The notes below the pieces were generated by a model. The model made no database searches, had not been told where the DNA came from, and saw nothing but the letters and a program-made list of their open reading frames with translations. 64,000 bases of DNA from Cronobacter condimenti 1330 (lineage in GTDB: Bacteria > Pseudomonadota > Gammaproteobacteria > Enterobacterales > Enterobacteriaceae): NCBI RefSeq assembly GCF_001277255.1, contig NZ_CP012264.1, positions 1,798,001-1,862,000 of the forward strand. The letters are read 5' to 3'. Positions 27,267-35,252 of the stretch are shown here, in pieces. Each line of letters opens with the position of its first letter. Positions within the stretch are counted from its first letter, which is position 1. The position numbers were made by a program, and so were the translations under genes.

Positions 27267-28127
27267 TCACACACCTAAAACGTGCGTTAACGCTTTCTGC
27301 GCGGTCACCAGATGTTGACCGCCGAAAAGCGTCGCGCGATTTAACAGGGTATAGAGCTGATAGAGCGGCTGGCGCTCCAGGAAACCGCCTGGCAGTGGCA
27401 GCACCGACTGATAGCCGTCATAAATTTGCGCGGGCTGTTCCGGGTGCAGCGGCAGCATCGCCAGATCACATTCTCGATCCCCCCAGTAACAGGCAGGATC
27501 AAAAATATACGGGCCATTGGGGCCTAATGCGCAATTGCCGGACCACAGATCACCGTGCAGCAGTGAAGGGGCGGGCTGATGAGAGACGAGTTGCTGATGC
27601 ACCGCGTCGACAATTCTGTCGATATCCCCAAACTCCATGCCTTTTTCCGCCGCCAGTTCGAGCTGCCAGCCGATACGCTGTTCAGCAAAAAAGCTCGCCC
27701 AGCGGCGCTGCCAGGCATTAGGCTGTGGGGTGGTGGATAGCGTGTTGTCATAATCGAGGCCATACTGCGGCTGCTCGCTCCACTGGTGCAGGCGGGCAAG
27801 CTGCTGGCCCAGTAAAAATGCATTATGCGCATCCAGGGGTTTTGGCGGCAGATACTCAAGAAGCAGAAAACTGAAGTCGCGATCGCTTCCGACGCCGATG
27901 ACGTCCGGCACCGTGACCGTTTTACTGCGCGCCAGCAGGGTAAGCTGATCGGCTTCGGCGGTAAAGCAGGGCAACAACGTGGCGTCGTCGCCTTTAACGA
28001 AAATCGTGCGCCCGGCCCAGTCGATACGCCACGCGGCATGAATTTCACCGCCCGGCAGTTCGGTTCGCTGGCTGATTTCACCGGCGCCCAGCTGTTCGTT
28101 TAACAAACGCGTAATGGCATGCCACAT
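27267..28127 (-). CDS. yniA: Fructosamine kinase family protein YniA
   Basis: Protein of 286 residues with the protein-kinase-like fold of fructosamine-3-kinases, the E. coli length. LLHGDLWSGNCALGPNG is the Brenner-type HxDxxxxN catalytic loop (near residue 190), and FDPACYWGDRECDLAML carries the metal Asp. It likely phosphorylates sugar adducts on amines and so helps their removal (family knowledge; substrate unproven here). ydiZ lies upstream on the same strand. Confidence 0.92.
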   Translation of the reverse strand: MWHAITRLLNEQLGAGEISQRTELPGGEIHAAWRIDWAGRTIFVKGDDATLLPCFTAEADQLTLLARSKTVTVPDVIGVGSDRDFSFLLLEYLPPKPLDAHNAFLLGQQLARLHQWSEQPQYGLDYDNTLSTTPQPNAWQRRWASFFAEQRIGWQLELAAEKGMEFGDIDRIVDAVHQQLVSHQPAPSLLHGDLWSGNCALGPNGPYIFDPACYWGDRECDLAMLPLHPEQPAQIYDGYQSVLPLPGGFLERQPLYQLYTLLNRATLFGGQHLVTAQKALTHVLGV

Positions 28128-28224
28128 GATTACTCTCCCAGGTTTCCCGTAAAGAAAGTCAGCTTAACGCGCCTGTGCAGAGGATAACCTGCGCGAGCGC
28201 ACATCCCGCCGGGCGCAACGGGCC

Positions 28225-28521
28225 TCAGTTAACGTCGTTGTCGCGCACCCACGCGTCGAAGGTGGTCACGATCACCTGCGGCGTTTCCCCAAGCGCCGCT
28301 TCTCCAAGCCCCTGGGCCAGCGCTTCGACTTCCTCTTTACTGAGCGCGCTGACCAGACCAAACGTATTGGTGCCGAGCTCGTGAATATTGCCATCGTCAT
28401 CAGCAAGCGTGAGCTGAAAGCCGCCGCGCGTCAGATGATTAGTGAGTTCATTAATATCGGTCAGGCTTTTTTCATGAAATTTAACGGTGACGACATAGCG
28501 GGTCACTTCTCCATTACTCAT
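28225..28521 (-). CDS. ydiZ: Conserved protein YdiZ
   Basis: Small soluble protein of 98 residues, related along its length to E. coli YdiZ (96 aa); function unknown. Core: GEVTRYVVTVKFHEKSLTDINELTNHL and HELGTNTFGLVSA. ATG 28521 has GAGG seven bases upstream; an ATG 12 bases earlier overlaps that site and is rejected. It lies between pfkB and yniA, all on the minus strand. Confidence 0.87.
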   Translation of the reverse strand: MSNGEVTRYVVTVKFHEKSLTDINELTNHLTRGGFQLTLADDDGNIHELGTNTFGLVSALSKEEVEALAQGLGEAALGETPQVIVTTFDAWVRDNDVN

Positions 28522-28548
28522 GGCGAACCTCATTGTCAGCAGTGAAAC

Positions 28549-28568
28549 GCCAGCCCTTCGGGGCTGGC
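28549..28568 (-). terminator. Hairpin terminator after pfkB
   Basis: GCCAGCCC and GGGCTGGC pair around TTCG (an 8-bp stem with a stable tetraloop), seven bases beyond the pfkB stop, followed on the minus strand by GTTTC. Confidence 0.65.
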
Positions 28569-28575
28569 CAGAAAG

Positions 28576-29505
28576 TTAGCGTTGAAGCCAGTGGTAGATG
28601 CGGTCAGTGTTTTCTTGCGAGCAAAGCCGCGTGCCCTGATTAATGGTCGCGGCGCTGCCGGCAGCGACGCCGTAGCGCACCATGTCCGTCAGCGACGCGT
28701 CCTGCGCGAGGCGCAGCGTCATGGCGCCGACCATGCTGTCACCCGCGCCGACGGTGCTCTGGCTTTTCATCGGCGGCGGCACGACCTGTACGCAGTCGGT
28801 GCCGTCGACGCCGAGCGCGCCCTGTGGCCCCAGCGACACCACCACGCGGCGGGCTTTGCCTTTCTGGACCAGCTCCATGGCCGCCTGACGCACGTCATCC
28901 GGCGCGGTTAAATCCCGTTTCACCAGCGCCGCCAGCTCTTTCTGGTTCGGCTTCACCAGTTCGATATCGCCAATCTCAAGCGCTGCGGCCAGCGCTTCGC
29001 CGGAACTGTCGATAATCAGGCGAAGGCCTTGCTGGCGGGCCGCTTTAATCAGTTGCTGGAGTTTCTCGACACCCACGCCAGGCGGCAGACTGCCACTGAT
29101 AACGAGGATTGCGCCAGGCTCAATCGCCAGCACTTTTTCTTCGAGTTTTCGAAACTCATCGTCCGTCAGGGTCGCGCCAGGCATAACAAAGCGGTACTGT
29201 TCGCCGCTTGATTCAACATGGACATGCAGATTCTGGCGCGTCCAGTCGCGGGCGCTGATCGTTTCAACCGTCACCTGCTCATCGTGAAGCAGCGAGACGA
29301 GATGTTCGCCTGTCGCGCCGCCTGCGGGGAAGAGGGCGGTCGCGTTGCCGCCAAGGTGCACTATCGCCCGCGCGACATTGATGCCGCCGCCGCCCGGTTC
29401 AAAGACCGGCGCGCTGCAGCGCAATTTCCCTTCCGGATAAATCTGCGGCGTGATCGTGGCGCTGTCGAGCGACGGCGCCAGCGTCAGCGTATAGATACGT
29501 ACCAT
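28576..29505 (-). CDS. pfkB: 6-phosphofructokinase II
   Basis: Ribokinase-family phosphofructokinase, the minor isozyme of glycolysis. It has 309 residues, as in E. coli. GGGGINVARAIVHLGG near residue 40 is the substrate-binding family signature 1, and VGAGDSMVGAM near 252 contains the catalytic Asp and anion hole. ATG 29505 follows GGAGG by four bases; a 13-residue upstream extension is not conserved. Confidence 0.97.
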   Translation of the reverse strand: MVRIYTLTLAPSLDSATITPQIYPEGKLRCSAPVFEPGGGGINVARAIVHLGGNATALFPAGGATGEHLVSLLHDEQVTVETISARDWTRQNLHVHVESSGEQYRFVMPGATLTDDEFRKLEEKVLAIEPGAILVISGSLPPGVGVEKLQQLIKAARQQGLRLIIDSSGEALAAALEIGDIELVKPNQKELAALVKRDLTAPDDVRQAAMELVQKGKARRVVVSLGPQGALGVDGTDCVQVVPPPMKSQSTVGAGDSMVGAMTLRLAQDASLTDMVRYGVAAGSAATINQGTRLCSQENTDRIYHWLQR

Positions 29506-29675
29506 ATCGCCTCCGTATTTTATGGACTGCCCTAAGCGTAGCACCCGAGAGCCAGACGGTGGGTGATTAACGTGCTGATTTTACCTAACTCCTGATTTAA
29601 ATCCGGGATGGGTTTTTTATATATAAAAAGTTATTTTTCAGAGTGCGCTTATTCTTAAATGTCGAAAGGAATTCA

Positions 29676-29704
29676 TTGCTAAGCCAAAAGGCTCTTTTTA
29701 TAAT
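29676..29704 (+). promoter_or_regulatory. Strong sigma-70 promoter before ydiY
   Basis: TTGCTA, a 17-base spacer and a perfect TATAAT. The predicted start is near 29711, so the mRNA leader before ydiY would be about 90 bases. Confidence 0.7.
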
Positions 29705-29748
29705 TCGTTACCTTTCTGTGGGCGGATTTTATTGATCCAGAGAAAAAG

Positions 29749-29776
29749 TTACGGGACCGTAATGGTCCTTTTTTTT
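29749..29776 (+). terminator. Terminator/antiterminator leader just upstream of ydiY
   Basis: GGACC-GTAAT-GGTCC (29754-29768) is followed by eight T, an intrinsic terminator only 24 bases before the ydiY start. The same GGAC lies in the loop of a competing hairpin TTACG-GGAC-CGTAA (29749-29762). A second GGACC at 29784-29788 can also pair with GGTCC. This looks like an attenuator or the 3' end of a ~65-nt RNA. Confidence 0.6.
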
Positions 29777-29799
29777 GTTGTATGGACCTGAAAATCAAC

Positions 29800-30558
29800 A
29801 TGAAGCTTTTTAAGACAGTGCCCCTGGCAATGCTGCTGGCGGGTGGCGCGCTGCTGAGCCAGCACGCGATGGCTGATAATACCGTTTTTACTGTCATGGA
29901 CGATCCTTCCACCGCGAAAAAACCGTTTGAAGGTAATTTAAACGCGGGTTACCTGGCACAAACCGGCAACACCAAAAGTTCTTCCTTAACGGCTGACAGC
30001 AATCTGACCTGGTATGGCAATACCACTGCATGGTCGCTGTGGGGTAACGCCAGCAACACCTCTTCTAACGACGAACGCTCTTCCGAAAAATATGCGTTGG
30101 GTGGACGTAGCCGTGTGAACGTAACCGATTATGACTATCTGTTTGGCCAGGCAAGCTGGCTGACTGACCGTTATAACGGTTACCGTGAGCGCGATGTGAT
30201 GACGCTGGGTTATGGTCGCCAGTTCCTGAATGGCCCGGTACACAGCCTGCGTTTTGAATTCGGTCCGGGTGTGCGTTATGACGAGTACACCAACGGCGAA
30301 ACCAAAACCCAGGGGCTGGGCTATGCGTCCGGCATTTACACCTGGCAGTTGACCGATAACACTAAGTTCACGCAGGGCGTCTCTGTATTTGGCTCGGATG
30401 ATACTAACGTTAACTCCGAAACCGCGCTCGACGTGGCGATTAACGAGCACTTTGGACTGAAAGTCGCGTATAACGTGACCTGGAACTCCAGCCCGCCGTC
30501 AACCGCTCCGGATCACACGGACACCCGCACCTCTGTGACGCTGGGTTACCGCATGTAA
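29800..30558 (+). CDS. ydiY: Outer-membrane beta-barrel protein YdiY (DUF481)
   Basis: Exported protein of 252 residues, the E. coli YdiY length. Signal peptide MKLFKTVPLAMLLAGGALLS with a cut after HAMA near residue 26. The mature part is made of alternating, aromatic-ended beta strands (WSLWGNASNTSS, DYLFGQASWLTDRYNGYRER, HSLRFEFGPGVRYDEY) and ends in a Tyr-Arg-Met strand typical of outer-membrane barrels. Function is unknown. I chose ATG 29800 because the signal peptide begins there; the ATG six codons earlier would extend it with an acidic residue. Confidence 0.92.
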   Translation: MKLFKTVPLAMLLAGGALLSQHAMADNTVFTVMDDPSTAKKPFEGNLNAGYLAQTGNTKSSSLTADSNLTWYGNTTAWSLWGNASNTSSNDERSSEKYALGGRSRVNVTDYDYLFGQASWLTDRYNGYRERDVMTLGYGRQFLNGPVHSLRFEFGPGVRYDEYTNGETKTQGLGYASGIYTWQLTDNTKFTQGVSVFGSDDTNVNSETALDVAINEHFGLKVAYNVTWNSSPPSTAPDHTDTRTSVTLGYRM

Positions 30559-30580
30559 TTGCGCTTGCGTACATCATGCT

Positions 30581-30606
30581 AAAGGCTGGCACTGCCAGCC
30601 TTTTTT
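30581..30606 (+). terminator. Terminator of ydiY
   Basis: AAAGGCTGGC, loop ACT, GCCAGCC and T6. Confidence 0.9.
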
Positions 30607-30752
30607 ATTCCTTTCTTTATCTCGCGCTTATTTTAGCAATGCGTGTCATTAAGCTTACGCACGTTCTTAATCTATCTCTTTTTAAATCAACGCGATGAAT
30701 GCGGATTCAGTTTCTTTGAAATCACTCGACAAATAATTTGACTGTTCCAAAG

Positions 30753-30795
30753 TGTGATCTGGATCTACTATTTGCGTGCTGGTGGTGAGTATGAC
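30753..30795 (+). promoter_or_regulatory. Candidate CRP class II promoter of the small secreted protein
   Basis: TGTGATCTGGATC (30753-30765) has a perfect left CRP half-site and a partial right half. TATGAC at 30790-30795 would be the -10, which puts the CRP centre at about -41.5 of a start near 30802. Motif evidence only. Upstream (30607-30750) I see no gene. Confidence 0.4.
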
Positions 30796-30833
30796 GTCAC
30801 CGAATTTTTTGCTGCAATAAAGAGATAATAAAG

Positions 30834-31061
30834 ATGAATACTTTCAAAACCGCGGCCGCCGCGCTGACGCTGAGCGTGCTTTCTTTCAGCGCCTTTGCTG
30901 CCCCGACTACCCAGACCACACAAGACAACGCCCCTTACGCCGGATGGCGTGTCAGCGATATCGAAGCAGGCTCGAATATTCAGCCAGGCGCGTCCTCTAC
31001 AGAGCAGTCAATGAATGATGCGTTTAACGCACAAACGCTGGTGGCAGGCGACTGGTCCTAA
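30834..31061 (+). CDS. Small secreted protein, unknown function
   Basis: I do not recognise this family. It has 75 residues with a clear Sec signal peptide (MNTFKTAAAALTLSVLSFSAFAA, cut near residue 23). The mature part of about 52 residues is polar, rich in Gln, Thr, Ser and Asp, has no Cys and ends in DWS. Its neighbours are ydiY and proP. A strong terminator follows 28 bases later, so it is a one-gene transcript. It is probably periplasmic or exported. Confidence 0.72.
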   Translation: MNTFKTAAAALTLSVLSFSAFAAPTTQTTQDNAPYAGWRVSDIEAGSNIQPGASSTEQSMNDAFNAQTLVAGDWS

Positions 31062-31088
31062 TGGATTGCTGGTCTGACTTACCCTACT

Positions 31089-31117
31089 AAAAACCGGATC
31101 ACACGATCCGGTTTTTT
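31089..31117 (+). terminator. Terminator of the small secreted protein gene
   Basis: AAAACCGGATC, loop ACAC, GATCCGGTTTTTT. Confidence 0.9.
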
Positions 31118-31357
31118 ATTATTAGCCCCGCTTAAATTCCTTTCTTTTATATTCCCGCGATAGCGTTTAACCGCAGTGATGCAAATAAGCGCATTCTTAT
31201 CACCAGAATGTGTGAGGTTCCCCATGCTTACGGTTTATGCGCAGGCTTAAATGCAGTTGAAAATATCCCCACCATCTCCAGGCATTTTCATCTGGTATTG
31301 CTTAGTTGGCTAATGAAATATGCCGAATTGCTATCCAAAATCGCGATAAAATAAACC

Positions 31358-31393
31358 TGTGAAGTTGATCACGAATTTGTTCGCTGTTAGGGT
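31358..31393 (+). promoter_or_regulatory. proP P1 promoter with overlapping CRP site
   Basis: The CRP site TGTGAAGTTGATCACG overlaps the -35 TTGATC (31365-31370); 17 bases later comes TAGGGT (31388-31393) as -10. The start near 31400 is about 190 bases before proP, as for E. coli proP P1, where CRP represses. The segment 31118-31350 upstream shows no gene. Confidence 0.78.
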
Positions 31394-31467
31394 AAAGAAG
31401 AGTCAGTTATCTGAAAAAGCAGGTAAGCACATTCAGATAGGTCATTACTAACAGCGGGAAGAGTTCC

Positions 31468-31476
31468 TGCTACGCT
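31468..31476 (+). promoter_or_regulatory. Candidate RpoS-type -10 for proP P2
   Basis: TGCTACGCT followed by CTTAAAA resembles a sigma-38 extended -10 (CTACACT-like). It lies about 108 bases before proP, near the E. coli P2 position (-95), which depends on RpoS and Fis. Confidence 0.45.
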
Positions 31477-31591
31477 CTTAAAAGAAGGCCCGGAATGATA
31501 AGCCTTCTTTATCGCGAAGGAAGCGGACTGTGCGGTATATGGCGGCGTTTGCCACTACCCACGTCAAAGAGCGAATTCAACGAGGATGGAT

Positions 31592-33097
31592 ATGAAGCTT
31601 AAAAGAAAAAAAGTAGAACCGATCTCTTTGAGTGACGTCACGATTATTGATGATGCAAAACTTCGTAAAGCGATTACCGCCGCCTCTCTGGGTAACGCGA
31701 TGGAGTGGTTTGATTTCGGTGTGTATGGTTTTGTGGCTTACGCACTCGGCAAAGTCTTTTTCCCGGGGGCTGATCCCAGCGTACAGATGATTGCCGCGCT
31801 GGCGACGTTCTCGGTTCCCTTTCTTATCCGTCCGCTGGGCGGTCTGTTCTTCGGTATGCTCGGCGATAAATATGGCCGTCAGAAGATCCTCGCGATAACC
31901 ATTGTCATTATGTCCGTCAGTACATTCTGTATTGGGCTAATTCCGTCATACGCGAGTATTGGTATCTGGGCCCCTGTGTTGCTGTTGCTCTGTAAAATGG
32001 CGCAGGGGTTCTCGGTCGGCGGGGAATATACCGGCGCGTCGATTTTCGTCGCGGAATATTCACCCGATCGCAAACGCGGCTTTATGGGCAGCTGGCTCGA
32101 CTTCGGCTCCATCGCGGGCTTTGTCCTTGGCGCGGGTGTTGTAGTGCTGATTTCCGCGATCCTTGGCGAAGAAAGCTTCCTGAGCTGGGGCTGGCGTCTG
32201 CCGTTCTTCCTTGCGCTGCCGCTGGGTCTGATTGGTCTTTACCTGCGCCACGCGCTGGAAGAGACCCCGGCATTCCAGCAGCATGTTGATAAGCTGGAGC
32301 AGGGCGATCGCGAAGGTCTTCAGCACGGCCCTAAAGTCTCTTTTAAAGAGATTGCGACCAAGCACTGGCGCAGCCTGCTGACATGTATAGGTCTGGTGAT
32401 TTCCACCAACGTGACTTATTACATGCTGCTCACCTATATGCCGAGCTATCTGTCGCACAACCTGCACTATTCCGAAGAACACGGCGTGCTGATTATCATC
32501 GCCATCATGATCGGAATGCTGTTTGTACAGCCAGTCATGGGCCTGTTAAGCGACCGTTTTGGCCGCCGGCCTTTCGTGATTTTCGGCAGTGTCGCGATGA
32601 TTGTGCTGGCAATTCCCGCCTTTATACTGATCAACAGTAATGTCATTGGCCTTATTTTCTCAGGCCTGCTGATGCTGGCGGTGATACTGAACTGTTTCAC
32701 TGGCGTAATGGCATCTTCGCTACCGGCGATGTTCCCGACGCATATCCGCTACAGCGCACTCGCGAGTGCCTTTAATATTTCGGTGCTGGTGGCCGGTCTG
32801 ACGCCGACCGTCGCTGCGTGGCTGGTTGAGGGCACCGAGAATCTGATGATGCCCGCTTATTATCTGATGGTAGTGGCGGTGGTTGGCCTGATTACCGGTC
32901 TGACCATGAAAGAGACCGCGAATCGTCCGCTCAAAGGCGCGACACCGGCGGCCTCTGATATTCAGGAAGCGCGCGAAATTCTGCGTGAACATCACGACAA
33001 TATCGAACAGAAAATCGAAGATATTGATAAAGAGATTGCCGATTTGCAGGAGAAACGAACCCGTCTTGTGGATCAGCATCCCCGCATTAACGAGTAA
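31592..33097 (+). CDS. proP: Proline/betaine/ectoine osmosensing H+ symporter ProP
   Basis: MFS osmoprotectant carrier of 501 residues, nearly collinear with E. coli ProP (500 aa) from MKLKRKKVEPISLSDVTIIDD. Twelve membrane helices; MFS loop motif GDKYGRQK near residue 95 and again DRFGRRP near 320. The cytoplasmic C-terminus IEQKIEDIDKEIADLQEKRTRLV is the antiparallel coiled coil that tunes the osmotic activation point; many ProP paralogues lack it. ATG 31592 lies seven bases after GAGG; the ATG at 31586 is too close. In E. coli proP is at 93 min, so its place here is notable. Confidence 0.93.
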   Translation: MKLKRKKVEPISLSDVTIIDDAKLRKAITAASLGNAMEWFDFGVYGFVAYALGKVFFPGADPSVQMIAALATFSVPFLIRPLGGLFFGMLGDKYGRQKILAITIVIMSVSTFCIGLIPSYASIGIWAPVLLLLCKMAQGFSVGGEYTGASIFVAEYSPDRKRGFMGSWLDFGSIAGFVLGAGVVVLISAILGEESFLSWGWRLPFFLALPLGLIGLYLRHALEETPAFQQHVDKLEQGDREGLQHGPKVSFKEIATKHWRSLLTCIGLVISTNVTYYMLLTYMPSYLSHNLHYSEEHGVLIIIAIMIGMLFVQPVMGLLSDRFGRRPFVIFGSVAMIVLAIPAFILINSNVIGLIFSGLLMLAVILNCFTGVMASSLPAMFPTHIRYSALASAFNISVLVAGLTPTVAAWLVEGTENLMMPAYYLMVVAVVGLITGLTMKETANRPLKGATPAASDIQEAREILREHHDNIEQKIEDIDKEIADLQEKRTRLVDQHPRINE

Positions 33098-33101
33098 TCA
33101 T

Positions 33102-33126
33102 AAAGCCCCTTCGGGGGCTTTTTTTT
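33102..33126 (+). terminator. Terminator of proP
   Basis: AAAGCCCC, loop TTC, GGGGGCTTTTTTTT. Confidence 0.92.
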
Positions 33127-33153
33127 GCCTGTAATAACACCCCGTGACGTTGG

Positions 33154-33165
33154 CATCGTACGATG
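33154..33165. promoter_or_regulatory. 12-bp palindrome CATCGTACGATG
   Basis: A perfect palindrome 31 bases upstream of a TATACT (33196-33201) that may be the -10 of the next gene. It may be an operator; no regulator is assigned. Confidence 0.3.
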
Positions 33166-33244
33166 ACGCCTGTTCTGGTGCGGTGCTATCCGCTTTATAC
33201 TCCACGCGTTTTTATCACTCCCGCTTTGCTTAAGGATGAGAGTA

Positions 33245-33733
33245 ATGTCAGCAAGTGCAGCAGAAATTATCGGTGCCGTGGTTTTTATTGTTCTCCTGTG
33301 CGCCGTCGCGGCCGTCTACAAGCTGCGTCGCGAAAAAGCGTTTCCTGCCGTAAGCGCCAGAAAGCAGGCGGCGGCAGTGGCGGATTTTTCCGCGCAGGCG
33401 CAAGCATTAGCTCAATTCTTAACGGCACACCGTAATCAGAAAGTTTTTATCAATGTGGTATTCGCGCCTGAGGTAAAGCTGGCGTTACCGGCAGAGGCTG
33501 ACGACAGGAGCTTTGAAATTATGCTCTGGTGCGAAGCGTGCCCTAACGAGACGCAGGGCCGTGCGACTGGTCTCAATATCACCGTTGAAGATGACCGCTA
33601 TAAAACGCGCGGCCCGGCAAACGGCGAGACCGGCTTCGCGTTAAAAGGGGAGTTTACCGTTTCTGCGTTTCATGGCGACGCTGAACCTATCACGCATATT
33701 ATTCTCATCCCTGTTCAGCAGGGCTACTGGTAA
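33245..33733 (+). CDS. Membrane-anchored hypothetical protein
   Basis: Family not recognised. It has 162 residues; ATG 33245 lies eight bases after AGGA. One N-terminal membrane segment (AEIIGAVVFIVLLCAVAAVY) is followed by a basic stretch, a helix rich in Ala and Gln, then a beta-rich domain with two Cys (LWCEACPNE). It lies alone between the terminators of proP and the ecotin gene, on the same strand as both. The segment 33734-34009 downstream holds an AT-rich promoter region for the ecotin gene and no other gene. Confidence 0.72.
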   Translation: MSASAAEIIGAVVFIVLLCAVAAVYKLRREKAFPAVSARKQAAAVADFSAQAQALAQFLTAHRNQKVFINVVFAPEVKLALPAEADDRSFEIMLWCEACPNETQGRATGLNITVEDDRYKTRGPANGETGFALKGEFTVSAFHGDAEPITHIILIPVQQGYW

Positions 33734-34009
33734 GCCGCCCACCGAAAACCCGCACGTGGCGATAATGATAAAACCCCGTTTAACGCTATTTTTCAAAAGG
33801 TTATGGTTTTTTGGCCCATCGGTTTAGCGGTTGTTGTGTGTCACAATTACACATTCTGTAAAAAAACATGTACGACGCACGCCAGCCGAAACGGTCTTCT
33901 TTCGTGACATAAGATACTATCCCTATATAAAATTTCGGCGTTTTTATTGGTTAAATAAAAATTAAATGGTTTATTTGGCTGTTTTTTTAGCAGAAAAGGA
34001 TAGTAAATA

Positions 34010-34519
34010 ATGAAGAATATCGCAGCGCTGATCACGACCATGTTAACCATGGGCAGTGTCGCCACCGGTGCGCTTGCAGGCGAAAAAGCGCATGACAACC
34101 TGGCGCCATACCCTGACGCGCAAGCAGGCATGGTGCGCCAGGTTATTCAGTTACCGACTCGCCAGGATGAGGCGTCGTATAAAGTTGAGCTGATGATCGG
34201 GCAAACGCTCGATGTGGACTGCAACCGGCATCTGCTGAGCGGACAGTTTGAGCAGAAAACCCTGGAAGGCTGGGGTTACGATTATTACGTGTTCAAGACT
34301 TCTCAAAATGACGACGGCTCTGTGAGGCATGTTTCCACAATGATGGCTTGCCCGGACGGGAAAAAAGAAAAGCGATTCATTACCGCTTATCTCGGCGATG
34401 CAGGCATGCTCAGTTACAACAGCAAGCTGCCGGTGGTTATCTATACCCCTGCAAATATCGAGGTGAAATATCGTCTCTGGAAAGCACAGGAAACCATCGC
34501 GACTGCGGATAAAGGGTAA
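34010..34519 (+). CDS. eco: Ecotin, periplasmic serine protease inhibitor
   Basis: Dimeric inhibitor of trypsin-fold proteases such as trypsin, chymotrypsin and elastase. It has 169 residues (E. coli 162) with a signal peptide cut near residue 23 (ALAG-EKA). Core: APYPDAQAGMVRQVIQLP, DVDCN and MMACPDGKKEK, whose Cys pair frames the reactive loop; the P1 residue is Met in VSTMMACP, as in E. coli. Just before this loop there are about six extra residues (YYVF to VSTMM is 12 residues instead of 6). In E. coli eco is next to mqo, so this is a different locus or a second copy. Confidence 0.93.
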   Translation: MKNIAALITTMLTMGSVATGALAGEKAHDNLAPYPDAQAGMVRQVIQLPTRQDEASYKVELMIGQTLDVDCNRHLLSGQFEQKTLEGWGYDYYVFKTSQNDDGSVRHVSTMMACPDGKKEKRFITAYLGDAGMLSYNSKLPVVIYTPANIEVKYRLWKAQETIATADKG

Positions 34520-34545
34520 CGCGCTACCTCCACAGCGGCATTTGT

Positions 34546-34590
34546 AACGCAAAAGGCAGGCCATGACAGGCTTGCCTTTTGCGTTTTGTC
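34546..34590 (+). terminator. Terminator of the ecotin gene
   Basis: AACGCAAAAGGCAGGCC and GGCTTGCCTTTTGCGTT form a 17-bp stem with one G-U pair around ATGACA, followed by TTGTC. Confidence 0.75.
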
Positions 34591-34688
34591 TCATCGTGAA
34601 CGAGGGGCAAGGGGTCATGCCGTTCAACCTTCTCACCCTGCTTATTCCCCTCTTCGGTAGTCAATCCCGCCACGTGGCACGGGATGCG

Positions 34689-34737
34689 TTGACGACGCGG
34701 CACAGGATGGTGTAAATACATTAGCGCTAATGCATTT
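34689..34737 (+). promoter_or_regulatory. Promoter and palindromic operator of the MarR-like gene
   Basis: TTGACG (34689-34694) and a -10 around TGTAAA/TAAATA (34711-34718). Overlapping the -10 is a 24-bp palindrome (34714-34737): AAAT, a mismatch, a perfect CATTAGCGCTAATG, a mismatch, ATTT. It ends 20 bases before the start codon, the usual place for a self-repressing MarR protein. Confidence 0.65.
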
Positions 34738-34757
34738 GATGGGGCCGAAGTGAAGAG

Positions 34758-35252
34758 ATGAATTACGTCCACGGACTCGGCGAAATGCTGAGATATCTTA
34801 CAGAGCTGATAGACAGCGGGTCGGAGAGAGCTTATCCCGAGTTGCCCGTTAATTATCGCAGCCGCTATACGCCCGTGCTGCGTGCTTTGCTCGCGGGAGC
34901 CTCAACGGTGAGTGAAATCAAGGCGGTGACGTTTTTGACGCAGGGCGCCATAAGCCAGACAGTTGCGCTCATGGAGCAGGACGGCATCCTGACGCGCGAG
35001 GCATTAAGCGACGGGCGAAAAAGCGCATTGCGCCTTACGCCGCTGGGGCAGTCGATCCTTGAGGCGCTGGAGCTTCACTGGCAGTCCATTTTCTTAACCG
35101 TTGAGACGCTTGAAAAAGAAACGGGCTGGCCGCTAATGCAGGTGCTTAAAACTACGCTCGATGCGCTGGAAACACGCGGTGTGGAGAGCAGGATCCAGGA
35201 CGCGAAAATCGCGCTCACACAGGGGGTACGGTATGACGAAAAACACGACTGA
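34758..35252 (+). CDS. MarR-like winged-helix transcriptional regulator
   Basis: Cytoplasmic DNA-binding protein of 164 residues. The wHTH spans about residues 35-100: VLRALLAGASTVSEIKAVTFLTQGAISQTVALMEQDG is the helix-turn-helix, and LSDGRKSALRLTPLGQSI is the wing with the Asp-Gly-Arg turn typical of MarR proteins. Flanking helices would form the dimer. It overlaps the methyltransferase gene by 20 bases, so both are one unit and it likely represses its own operon. Ligand unknown. Confidence 0.82.
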   Translation: MNYVHGLGEMLRYLTELIDSGSERAYPELPVNYRSRYTPVLRALLAGASTVSEIKAVTFLTQGAISQTVALMEQDGILTREALSDGRKSALRLTPLGQSILEALELHWQSIFLTVETLEKETGWPLMQVLKTTLDALETRGVESRIQDAKIALTQGVRYDEKHD

